Shown: positions 1 through 6,193 of the stretch, in pieces
Position numbering within the stretch: the first letter of the stretch is position 1
Layout of the letters: the number at the start of each line of letters is the position of its first letter
Source: Sulfurovum sp. bin170
Lineage (GTDB): Bacteria > Campylobacterota > Campylobacteria > Campylobacterales > Sulfurovaceae
Length of the DNA: 8,321 nt
Direction: 5' to 3'
NCBI RefSeq assembly: GCF_010892395.1
Contig: NZ_JAACKB010000335.1
Span: 1-8,321, forward strand
The notes under the pieces: generated by a model
The model's input: the letters and a program-made list of their open reading frames with translations, nothing else
Databases searched by the model: none
What the model was told of the DNA's origin: nothing
Translations under genes and position numbers: made by a program

Positions 1-55
1 AAAAATTGAAGCATTAGATATAAGAACAATAGAAGAAGTTGTAAATTATCTATGA
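1..55 (+). CDS. C-terminal end of a probable acyl carrier protein (5' truncated)
   Basis: Only the last 17 codons are in the window, in the frame that starts at base 2 and ends with TGA at 53-55. The visible tail reads KIEALDIRTIEEVVNYL. This matches the usual end of acyl carrier proteins, where helix IV carries a pattern like (I/L)xTxx(D/E)(V/A)VxY(I/L). The phosphopantetheine serine (DSL motif) would lie upstream and cannot be checked. By family knowledge such a small protein carries acyl or aminoacyl groups on a 4'-phosphopantetheine arm in the cytoplasm. Stand-alone carrier proteins are often found inside surface-polysaccharide clusters, which fits the glycosyltransferase that starts 29 bases downstream. 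The call rests on a very short tail, so it is tentative. Confidence 0.55.
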   Translation, partial: KIEALDIRTIEEVVNYL

Positions 56-84
56 ATAAGTTAATTTAATATTAGGGGTTAATA

Positions 85-1350
85 ATGAAAATATTGTTTA
101 TAACAGATAATTTTCCTCCAGAGGTAAATGCACCAGCGACTAGAACCTATGAACACTGCCAAGAGTGGATAAAGAGTGGAGCAGAGGTTACCATAATCAC
201 ATGTTTTCCAAATTTTCCAGATGGAAAAATTTATAAAGGTTATAAAAACAGACTATATCAAAAAGAGCATATAGATGGTGTAGATGTGATTAGAGTTTGG
301 AGTTATATGACTTCAAATATCGGTTTATTTAAGAGAGTACTTGATTATTTCTCTTTCTCTTTTATGTCATTTTGGGTTGGATTATTTCAAAAATCAGATA
401 TTATTGTTGCTACATCTCCACAATTTTTTACCACATGGGCTGCTTGGGGATTGAGCAAAATAAAACGGAAGCCTTGGATATTTGAACTTCGTGATATATG
501 GCCTGAGTCTATACAGAGTGTAGGGGCTATAAAACATAGCATGACTCTTAATATTTTGGAAAAAATTGAATTGGCGTTATATAGGGATGCAGATAGAGTA
601 GTCGCTGTAACTGATGCTTTTAAAAAAAATCTTATAGCTAGAGGAGTTGATGGGGATAAGATATCCGTTGTTACAAATGGTTCAAATATAGAGCTGTTTA
701 ATATCAAAAATAAAAACCAAGAACTTATAAAAGAGTTGAATTTAGAAGATAAGTTTATAATAGGCTATATCGGTACGCACGGTATGGCACATAGTTTAGA
801 TTTTATAATTAAGAGTATATCTAAAATAGATGATGACTCTATACATTTTCTATTTATTGGTAATGGTGCTGTTAAAGATAAAATAGTTAAGTTAGCAGAA
901 GAGTTAAATTTAAGAAATATTACTTTTCTTGATTCTATTAAAAAAGAGCTTGTTCCCAAATATCTATCTATTGTTGATGTCTCTTTAGCACCTCTAAAGA
1001 AATCTGATACATTTAAAAGCGTTATCCCCTCTAAGATATTTGAAGCATCTGCTATGCAGAAACCAACGCTGTTGGGTGTTGAAGGAGAGGCACAAAAAAT
1101 CATAAAGAGATATGGTGCAGGAGTATGTTATGAGCCTGAAAACGAAGAGGATTTTATTGAAAAAATATATCTTTTAAAAAACGATACTAAATTATATAAC
1201 TCTTTAAAAAAAGGGTGTATGGTATTAGCTTCTGCATATAATAGAAAAAAATTAGCCAAAAAAATGTTAGATATATTATATAGTTTAGAAAAGATAAAAT
1301 TAAGAAGTAGTAAGGCTAATAGAGTAGAATCTCTGCTAAAATACACCTAA
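85..1350 (+). CDS. GT4-family glycosyltransferase, WbuB/WcaI-like
   Basis: A 421-residue retaining glycosyltransferase with the GT-B fold, expected at the cytoplasmic face of the inner membrane, where it would add a sugar to a lipid-linked surface-glycan precursor. The N-terminal domain starts with KILFITDNFPPEVNAPATR (residues 2-20), the hallmark opening of WbuB-like enzymes, followed by CFPNFPDG (40-47) and ELRDIWPES (134-142). The C-terminal nucleotide-sugar domain starts near VTNGSN (196-201), with GYIGTHG (227-233) and SVIPSKIFEASAMQKP (312-327). The later GVEGEA (331-336) is typical of this subfamily. There is no signal peptide; residues 85-100 are aromatic and may be membrane-associated. 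The start is supported by AGGGG at 74-78, six bases before ATG. WbuB itself transfers an N-acetylated fucosamine, but donor and acceptor here cannot be deduced. The coding sequence appears more AT-rich than pgi-galU, common for transferred polysaccharide genes. Confidence 0.88.
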   Translation: MKILFITDNFPPEVNAPATRTYEHCQEWIKSGAEVTIITCFPNFPDGKIYKGYKNRLYQKEHIDGVDVIRVWSYMTSNIGLFKRVLDYFSFSFMSFWVGLFQKSDIIVATSPQFFTTWAAWGLSKIKRKPWIFELRDIWPESIQSVGAIKHSMTLNILEKIELALYRDADRVVAVTDAFKKNLIARGVDGDKISVVTNGSNIELFNIKNKNQELIKELNLEDKFIIGYIGTHGMAHSLDFIIKSISKIDDDSIHFLFIGNGAVKDKIVKLAEELNLRNITFLDSIKKELVPKYLSIVDVSLAPLKKSDTFKSVIPSKIFEASAMQKPTLLGVEGEAQKIIKRYGAGVCYEPENEEDFIEKIYLLKNDTKLYNSLKKGCMVLASAYNRKKLAKKMLDILYSLEKIKLRSSKANRVESLLKYT

Positions 1351-1368
1351 TTTTTTTAAAGGTAAATT

Positions 1369-1881
1369 ATGAGTAAAGATATATGTGAGCTTTGCAGTTC
1401 CCCAGAGGAGTTGAGAGATTATGAGGTAGCACCAAAGAGTGAGTCGATTGTTATCTGTTCAACTTGTGCCTCTTCAATTCATGAGCCAAACAGGAATCTA
1501 ACCCATTGGCACTGTCTTAGTGAGAGTATGTGGAGCAGTGAACCTGCTGTTCAGGTTATGGCATATCGAATATTAACAATGTTGGGTTCACAAGACCAGC
1601 TAGATATGATGTATATGGAGCCTGAAGTTGAAGCGTGGGCAAAACAGGGGATAAAAGATAAAAATGTAGAGTTAGTTAGAGATAGTAATGGTACTATTTT
1701 GGAAGAGGGAGATTCTGTCTCTGTTATCAAGGATTTAGTAGTTAAAGGAGCAGGATTTACAGCAAAACAGGGGACTACTGTTAAAAATATTCAGATGGTT
1801 CAGGATGACCCAACTCATATTCAGGGTCGAGTGAATGGGACTAAGATTTTTATCTTGACAAAATTCTTGAAAAAGCTGTAG
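1369..1881 (+). CDS. phnA: PhnA-family zinc-ribbon protein (YjdM-like)
   Basis: A 170-residue soluble protein of the PhnA/YjdM family. The N-terminal zinc ribbon shows two CxxC pairs, C6/C9 and C30/C33. The C-terminal PhnA domain covers about residues 105-169, with DSNGTILEEGDSVSVIKDL and a closing VNGTKIFILTKFLKK, a small SH3-like beta fold by family knowledge. The middle (about 35-100) holds a Trp/Met-rich segment found in longer PhnA proteins; E. coli YjdM is about 111 residues. Despite the name, this family is not part of the C-P lyase machinery and its role is unsettled; it should not be read as phosphonoacetate hydrolase. AAAGGT at 1358-1363 precedes ATG by five bases. The gap to the glycosyltransferase is 18 bases and to pgi six, so it is probably co-transcribed. 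Why it sits in a sugar operon is unclear. Confidence 0.85.
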   Translation: MSKDICELCSSPEELRDYEVAPKSESIVICSTCASSIHEPNRNLTHWHCLSESMWSSEPAVQVMAYRILTMLGSQDQLDMMYMEPEVEAWAKQGIKDKNVELVRDSNGTILEEGDSVSVIKDLVVKGAGFTAKQGTTVKNIQMVQDDPTHIQGRVNGTKIFILTKFLKKL

Positions 1882-1887
1882 TCTAAT

Positions 1888-3099
1888 ATGAAGAATAGAT
1901 TATCTTTTGAGTGTATAAATTATAAAAATAGAGATAGTGCATTTGAGTCCATTACAAAAGAGCAAGAAAAAATAGGCTACTACATGCTCCCTGAACAGGA
2001 TATTCAACCGATATTAGATTATACAGAGACTATCTCTGACAATATAGATAGTGTTGCTATTATTGGTATTGGTGGAAGTTCATTGGGAGCAAAGGCTATC
2101 TATGAGTTTATAAAACCTATTGGAGAGTTAGAAAAAAAGCTCTATTTCTTTGAAAGTACTGACCCTGTTAATATTCATTCAACACTAGATAAGATTGACT
2201 TAAATAGAACGCACTTTTTTATTATCTCAAAATCTGGAACAACCATAGAGACTTTTGCTGTTTACAAATATATCTATTCACTACAGAGTAGTCCTAAATC
2301 TTATACTTTTATTACAGATAGAGGTTCTCCTCTTGATAGATATGCTGATGAGATAGGTTCAGCAACACTATATCTGCCTACTGGTGTGGGTGGTAGATTT
2401 TCAGTTTTATCTGTTGTTGGGTTAGCTCCTTTGGCACTATGTGGTATAAATATTAAAAATCTTCTAAAAGGTGCATTGAAGATAAAAAATAGCTTCTTCA
2501 AAAATGGTTACATAAAAGATACCATTTTGAAAAAGGCATCGTTCTATGCAACAAATCATGCTAAATACCATATTAATTGTCTATTTGCCTACACAGAATC
2601 ACTAAAATATTTTTGTGAATGGTATGTTCAACTATGGGGGGAGAGTCTAGGAAAGAGGCAGAGGCATAGTGCTTTTAATGTTGGACTTACTCCAATTGGG
2701 CTTATTGGTCCCAAAGACCAACACTCATTTCTGCAACTTATAATGGAAGGGACACGAGATAAATCGGTAACCTTTATAAAGGTAGAAGATTTTCAAGATA
2801 AGATAGAGGTGCCAAATATAACGCTTCCTCATCTGGAGTCACTTGATTGTCTAAATGGCATATCTTTTTCAACTTTGATAAATCTACAGTGTGATTCTGT
2901 GGTTGAAGCACTTGAAAATGAGGGAGATGTTCCTATTGATACGATTACCATTCCGAGGATAGATGAGTTTAATATCGGTTCACTTATCTTCTATTATGAG
3001 TTACTCACTTCACTTGTGGGTGAACTTATAGATGTGGATACATATAATCAACCAGGTGTTGAGGCTGGGAAGATTATCTTAAAGAAAAAATTAAATTAA
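1888..3099 (+). CDS. pgi: Glucose-6-phosphate isomerase, short Campylobacterota form
   Basis: Interconverts glucose-6-phosphate and fructose-6-phosphate in the cytoplasm, linking glycolysis/gluconeogenesis to UDP-glucose synthesis by GalU next door. The 403-residue protein has both SIS-type sugar-phosphate halves: IGIGGSSLGAKA (59-70), SKSGTTIET (114-122) and GVGGRFSVLSVVG (166-178). Residues matching the catalytic set of animal PGI are visible: E251 in WGESLGKR, H279 in GPKDQHS and K395 in QPGVEAGK. E. coli Pgi is about 549 residues; the roughly 400-residue form is usual in Campylobacter relatives, so this is full length. The start lies six bases after the phnA stop with no convincing Shine-Dalgarno sequence, which suggests translation coupled to phnA. 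In Campylobacter jejuni pgi and galU are also neighbours (from memory), supporting a conserved pairing. Confidence 0.95.
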   Translation: MKNRLSFECINYKNRDSAFESITKEQEKIGYYMLPEQDIQPILDYTETISDNIDSVAIIGIGGSSLGAKAIYEFIKPIGELEKKLYFFESTDPVNIHSTLDKIDLNRTHFFIISKSGTTIETFAVYKYIYSLQSSPKSYTFITDRGSPLDRYADEIGSATLYLPTGVGGRFSVLSVVGLAPLALCGINIKNLLKGALKIKNSFFKNGYIKDTILKKASFYATNHAKYHINCLFAYTESLKYFCEWYVQLWGESLGKRQRHSAFNVGLTPIGLIGPKDQHSFLQLIMEGTRDKSVTFIKVEDFQDKIEVPNITLPHLESLDCLNGISFSTLINLQCDSVVEALENEGDVPIDTITIPRIDEFNIGSLIFYYELLTSLVGELIDVDTYNQPGVEAGKIILKKKLN

Positions 3100-3111
3100 A
3101 GAGGAAAATAT

Positions 3112-3939
3112 ATGAAGATTAATAAATGTCTATTTCCAGCAGCAGGTTATGGGACTAGATTTTTACCTGCAACAAAAGCAACACCCAAAGAGATGTTGCC
3201 TATTTTGACAAAACCACTTATTCAGTATGGTGTAGAGGAGGCTGTAGAGGCTGGGATTAGGACAATGGCGATTGTCACAGGTCGTGGGAAAAGAGCTATA
3301 GAAGACCATTTTGATATATCATATGAGCTAGAGCATCAGATAAAGGGTGGTTCAAAAGAGGCTTTGCTATCTGAAATTCGCTCTCTTATAGGTCAATGTA
3401 CATTCTCTTATACGAGACAGATTGAGATGAGAGGTCTAGGTCATGCGATTCTTACAGGAGAGACGCTTATTGGAGATGAACCTTTTGCTGTTGTTCTTGC
3501 AGATGACCTATGCTCAAATGGTGATGATGGTGTATTAAAACAGATGATGGAGGTCTATGACCGTTATCAGTGTTCGATTGTAGCGATTGAAGAGATTCCT
3601 TTAGACCAAACTCATAAATATGGAGTGATAGCAGGTGATTTGGTAGATAATACTAATGATACTTATAGAGTTACTGATATGGTAGAGAAACCAGAGCCAA
3701 AAGATGCTCCAACAAATATGGCTATTATTGGTAGATATATATTAACGCCTGATATTTTTAATATACTTAGAGATACTAAACCTGGTAAAGGTGGAGAGAT
3801 TCAGATAACGGATGCACTCTTAGAACAGGCAAAGCAGGGTAGAGTTATTGCCTATAAGTTTAAGGGTAGACGATTTGATTGTGGCTCTATTGATGGGTTT
3901 GTTGAGGCTACGAACTATTTTTATAAGGGTTCATACTAG
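3112..3939 (+). CDS. galU: UTP-glucose-1-phosphate uridylyltransferase
   Basis: Makes UDP-glucose from UTP and glucose-1-phosphate in the cytoplasm, feeding lipooligosaccharide, capsule or glycan synthesis. The 275-residue protein has the nucleotidyltransferase signature PAAGYGTRFLPATKATPKEM (residues 9-28), the metal/nucleotide motif VVLADDL (127-133), MVEKPEP (190-196), the glucose-binding GKGGEIQITDAL (225-236) and RFDCGSIDGFVEAT (254-267), all standard for GalU. The length matches the Campylobacter/Helicobacter form (about 274 residues), so the C-terminus is intact. GAGG at 3101-3104 precedes ATG by seven bases, and the gap to pgi is 12 bases, so the two are probably co-transcribed. The TAG stop is the first half of a TAGACT hexamer that begins the palindromic intergenic element. 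No conventional rho-independent terminator with a U-tract follows. Confidence 0.96.
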   Translation: MKINKCLFPAAGYGTRFLPATKATPKEMLPILTKPLIQYGVEEAVEAGIRTMAIVTGRGKRAIEDHFDISYELEHQIKGGSKEALLSEIRSLIGQCTFSYTRQIEMRGLGHAILTGETLIGDEPFAVVLADDLCSNGDDGVLKQMMEVYDRYQCSIVAIEEIPLDQTHKYGVIAGDLVDNTNDTYRVTDMVEKPEPKDAPTNMAIIGRYILTPDIFNILRDTKPGKGGEIQITDALLEQAKQGRVIAYKFKGRRFDCGSIDGFVEATNYFYKGSY

Positions 3940-3956
3940 ACTTCTTGCAAAACTTT

Positions 3957-3978
3957 TGGGAATCGGAGACTTTAGTCC
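3957..3978 (+). repeat. Palindromic unit 1 (direct)
   Basis: Head GGAATCGGA (3959-3967), followed by stem GACT (3968-3971), loop TT and stem AGTC (3974-3977), with G3966 pairing to C3978 around a bulged A. This is the same plan as units 2 and 3. The U-poor flank AATGCCG after it argues against a simple intrinsic terminator. Confidence 0.6.
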
Positions 3979-4014
3979 AATGCCGTTGAATTAAGGAATT
4001 ATAACTTGGGAAAC

Positions 4015-4039
4015 TTGGAATCGGAAGGCTCTGCCTCCG
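4015..4039 (+). repeat. Palindromic unit 2 (direct)
   Basis: Head TTGGAATCGGA (4015-4025), then stem AGGC (4026-4029), loop TCT and stem GCCT (4033-4036). It is clamped by CGG (4022-4024) with CCG (4037-4039) around a bulged A. It shares its head with unit 1 but has its own stem sequence, so the structure rather than the stem sequence is kept. Confidence 0.6.
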
Positions 4040-4044
4040 CTGTT

Positions 4045-4068
4045 CGGGAGTAAACTCTCCGTTTCCAA
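4045..4068 (-). repeat. Palindromic unit 3 (inverted)
   Basis: Read on the minus strand from 4068 down: head TTGGAAACGGA, stem GAGT, loop TT, stem ACTC, and the closing CCG pairs with the CGG of the head around a bulged A. It aligns with unit 1 apart from one swapped base pair in the stem and one T/A difference in the head. A run of seven A on the + strand (4067-4073) overlaps the head, so on the minus strand the T-run precedes the hairpin, the wrong side for an intrinsic terminator of the minus-strand gene. Confidence 0.6.
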
Positions 4069-4093
4069 AAAAATATGAACATTATAAAACAGT

Positions 4094-4606
4094 CTATTCA
4101 AAATAGTAGTGCAGAGATAGAGTAATATCTCCTCTACTCCCAACATACTCCAACTTATCACCATCCATATATCTACACCCAAAATCAACATCAAAAGAGT
4201 TGTTTATCACATAGTTAAATCCTGCATTTAGACCATAAAGATAACCTCTATCTTTACTGGGGGCATTTGCACTATTTCTATGCTCCATAACGCCAAAAGA
4301 GAAACCAAGATATGGTTTTAGAGGAATATCTCTAAATAGTTCAGTTAAAACTCCTGCATCTATCTGCATTATAAGACTCTGGTATCTATCATCTGAATTT
4401 TGGGCATAGTTATATGAGATAGCTGTTCTCCAAGTGTCAGTCTGTTTACCATACTTAAAACCAATTGTAGGTGCTGACTCATTATCATAATCTGTATATG
4501 AACTCTGTACCCCAATAAATGAGTACATCTTGTCTGTAAGAATATCTGCACCTGCCGTTAAATTAAATAGAAAAAGTATTAACACTGTTTTTATAGAAAA
4601 TCTCAT
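4094..4606 (-). CDS. Small exported outer-membrane beta-barrel protein, function unknown
   Basis: A 170-residue protein with a clear signal peptide: K6, a hydrophobic run from about 8 to 16, then TAGA with likely cleavage after A20. The mature part shows about eight amphipathic, aromatic-rich stretches (near 27-37, 45-53, 58-68, 75-86, 97-106, 121-133, 138-146, 159-169) separated by polar turns. This suggests an eight-stranded OmpA/OmpW-type barrel ending in the aromatic strand LHYYF, here with an added final E. Family and ligand are not recognised. The start is supported by AAAGG (4615-4619 on the complement), eight bases upstream. It lies 43 bases after znuB on the same strand, so it could be transcribed with the zinc transporter, but a TATAAT in the gap could give it its own promoter. 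Its TAG stop is part of the right-hand TAGACT hexamer of the repeat element. Confidence 0.75.
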   Translation of the reverse strand: MRFSIKTVLILFLFNLTAGADILTDKMYSFIGVQSSYTDYDNESAPTIGFKYGKQTDTWRTAISYNYAQNSDDRYQSLIMQIDAGVLTELFRDIPLKPYLGFSFGVMEHRNSANAPSKDRGYLYGLNAGFNYVINNSFDVDFGCRYMDGDKLEYVGSRGDITLSLHYYFE

Positions 4607-4637
4607 CTATATAGCCTTTATAATTAATTATCTATGA

Positions 4638-4643
4638 ATTATA
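4638..4643 (-). promoter_or_regulatory. Possible -10 box for the barrel-protein gene
   Basis: On the minus strand this reads TATAAT, about 31 bases before the ATG, which would leave a leader of roughly 25 bases containing the AAAGG ribosome site. No good -35 box stands at the right distance; the region there lies in the end of znuB. It may be only an AT-rich chance match. Confidence 0.3.
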
Positions 4644-4649
4644 ACCATT

Positions 4650-5456
4650 TTACTTTAATCTTAAACGGTTATAAAGTAAAAATATAAAGAGAGATAGTGC
4701 CGATATTAGAATTATTGAGGCTCCAGAAGCGATATTGAATGTGTAGGAGAACCAAAGTCCCAATAGGGTAAATAGTGAAGAGAAGATGGCTGAGAGTATC
4801 ATCATCATATAGAGTGTATTGGAGAGTTTCTCTGCAACATATACAGGGATTGTTAGAAGGGCTATTACCAAGATGAGTCCAACAACTTTAATTGCTACCA
4901 CAACGGTAAGAGCAGATAGAACCAGTATGAGAGTATAGAAGAACTTTACATTGATTCCTCTAAGTGCTGCGTATTCACTATCGTAAGAGACAGCTAAAAT
5001 ATCACGATACCAAAAGGTCATAATCGTGACTATAAGAGCCAAAAGCCCACCCATATAGAGTATATCTTCATGACTTACCGCAAGTATAGAGCCAAAGAGA
5101 TAGCTCATCAGGTCAACATTGTACCCTGGGGTCAAATCTATAAGCACCACTCCAAGAGCCATACCTACAGCCCACATTAGCCCTATAAATGTATCCATTC
5201 GATTGCGATGGTTCAAGGTGATAAATGCGATAATCAGAGCAGCAAAAACGGCAAAAATAGAGGCTCCCAAAAATATAGGAAATCCAAAAAAGACAGCTAT
5301 ACCTATCCCCCCATAAGCAGTGTGAGCAATCCCACCTGCTAAAAATACCATTCGATTGACAACGATAAGAGAGCCAATAATACCTGATGCCATTGAGACC
5401 AGCAGACCTGCGATGAGTGCGTTTTGTATAAATTCATAAGAGAGTGCTTCTAACAT
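4650..5456 (-). CDS. znuB: Zinc-type ABC transporter permease
   Basis: The inner-membrane permease of a metal-chelate ABC importer of the ABC-3 (ZnuB/MntB) family, expected to dimerise and pass Zn2+ delivered by the ZnuA-like protein. The 268 residues form about seven to eight hydrophobic segments (near 10-33, 38-57, 60-80, 91-108, 132-148, 172-205, 214-238, 244-263). The family motif after the first segment reads NRMVFLAGGIAHTAYGGIG (34-52), and the region LRGINVKFF (165-173) and VVGLILVIALLTIP (191-204) fit the family. The ATG overlaps the end of znuC by seven bases (ATGTTAG shared), a sign of translational coupling. The protein ends in a basic NRLRLK tail. Zinc is the best guess for the metal because of the His-rich partner protein; manganese or iron cannot be excluded from the permease alone. 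Confidence 0.9.
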   Translation of the reverse strand: MLEALSYEFIQNALIAGLLVSMASGIIGSLIVVNRMVFLAGGIAHTAYGGIGIAVFFGFPIFLGASIFAVFAALIIAFITLNHRNRMDTFIGLMWAVGMALGVVLIDLTPGYNVDLMSYLFGSILAVSHEDILYMGGLLALIVTIMTFWYRDILAVSYDSEYAALRGINVKFFYTLILVLSALTVVVAIKVVGLILVIALLTIPVYVAEKLSNTLYMMMILSAIFSSLFTLLGLWFSYTFNIASGASIILISALSLFIFLLYNRLRLK

Positions 5457-6190
5457 AATGACTCTTTTTTTAGTATATTAAAGAGTTCAACTTCACAAAA
5501 ATGACCATTATCATTTAGTTTAGATTTCTCTTTATCTGTTAAATGGTGATAGATTAGCTGTTTATTGATATGTATGATTTTATTTGCATACTCTAAAACC
5601 ACCGATATATCATGACTTACTACGATAATGGTGATGGTTTTGTTCAAAAGTTCTAGGAGCTTATATATTTTTTTCTGTCCATCTATATCAACACTTGATG
5701 TTGGCTCATCCAAAATGAGAATTTTAGGATGAGCACACAACGCTCTAGCAATCATCACTCTCTGTCTCTGTCCTCCAGAGAGGTCACCTATCTTTTTTTG
5801 AGCAAACTCCTCCATACCTACTTGTGCCAAAGCTCCCATAGCACACAATATCTCCTCTTTAGCATATCCAAATAGAGGCTGTTTAGTTCCTATATGTCCC
5901 ATCAGTACAACCTCTATCACTTTGATAGGAAAATCGGTATTGACATTTGTATTTTGTGGTACATAACCGATTTTAGAGAGGTTTTTTTGGGGTTTTTCTC
6001 CAAAAGTTTTGATACTACCTTGCTGAACAGGGTTTATTCCTAAAATGAGTTTTAGTAGGGTTGATTTTCCTCCACCATTAGGTCCAATAATAGCTAGAAA
6101 ATCGTTCTCCTCAATATCTAGGTTAATATCTTCTAAAATTTTCTGCTTATCATAGGCAAATGATAGATTTTTTATCTGAATAATAGGCAT
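5450..6190 (-). CDS. znuC: Zinc-type ABC transporter ATP-binding protein
   Basis: The cytoplasmic ATPase that powers the ZnuB-like permease. All nucleotide-binding motifs are intact in 246 residues: Walker A GPNGGGKST (36-44), Q-loop Q79 in YVPQN, signature LSGGQ (137-141), Walker B ILILDEP (157-163) and H-loop H193 in VVSHD. The segment VIEVVLMGHIG (91-101) is characteristic of the metal-importer branch. The final 30 or so residues, with HH and NDNGHFCEVE (226-235), could bind metal, a speculative reading. The start lies three bases after the znuA stop, with GGGA about a dozen bases upstream inside znuA as the only ribosome-site candidate. The end overlaps znuB by seven bases. The order A-C-B in one unit is a standard arrangement for these importers. 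Confidence 0.93.
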   Translation of the reverse strand: MPIIQIKNLSFAYDKQKILEDINLDIEENDFLAIIGPNGGGKSTLLKLILGINPVQQGSIKTFGEKPQKNLSKIGYVPQNTNVNTDFPIKVIEVVLMGHIGTKQPLFGYAKEEILCAMGALAQVGMEEFAQKKIGDLSGGQRQRVMIARALCAHPKILILDEPTSSVDIDGQKKIYKLLELLNKTITIIVVSHDISVVLEYANKIIHINKQLIYHHLTDKEKSKLNDNGHFCEVELFNILKKESLC

Positions 6191-6193
6191 AAA

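Larger units (their letters stand above)
3937..4096. repeat. REP/BIME- or MITE-like palindromic mosaic in the convergent gap
   Basis: This 160-base stretch separates the convergent galU and outer-membrane protein genes. It begins with TAGACT (3937-3942) and ends with its exact reverse complement AGTCTA (4091-4096). Inside are three related stem-loop units, two on the + strand (from about 3957 and 4015) and one on the minus strand (4068 to 4045), each opening with GGAA(T/A)CGGA. Units 2 and 3 face each other and can also pair through their heads, TTGGAATCGGA (4015-4025) with TCCGTTTCCAA (4058-4068), one mismatch. A short tandem AACTTGGGAA / AACTTGGAA lies at 4003-4020. The architecture is seen directly. 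Its membership of a genome-wide REP, BIME or MITE family is inference. It may also help to end transcription from both sides. Confidence 0.6.

Noticed and set aside
387..1346. Three open frames on the minus strand (387-707, 765-1103, 1128-1346)
   Set aside because: They lie antisense inside the well-supported glycosyltransferase gene and show no recognisable domain; they are shadows of its codon pattern.
2301..2501. Minus-strand open frame of 66 residues
   Set aside because: It is antisense to the conserved GVGGRFS region of pgi and has no independent support.
3938..3953. Decayed end of an insertion sequence, because of the TTGCAAAA-like terminus
   Set aside because: Several IS families have ends with a similar TTGCAAA motif, but no transposase fragment or good matching opposite end beyond TAGACT is present; kept only as a possible origin of the repeat.
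3951..4073. CRISPR array
   Set aside because: The units are palindromes in mixed orientation with irregular spacing and no equal-length spacers; no cas gene is present.
4015..4073. Canonical rho-independent terminator for galU or the barrel gene
   Set aside because: After the hairpin on the + strand comes an A-run, not a T-run, and on the minus strand the T-run precedes the hairpin. Termination by another route remains possible.
3991..4194. Minus-strand open frame of 67 residues across the repeat element
   Set aside because: It runs out of the barrel-protein gene in another frame into the palindromic repeat; composition and context do not support a real protein.
4369..4551. Minus-strand open frame inside the barrel-protein gene
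   Set aside because: It is same-strand but in a different frame, with no ribosome site or domain.
5119..5316. Plus-strand open frame of 65 residues
   Set aside because: Antisense to membrane segments of znuB; the protein is low in recognisable features.
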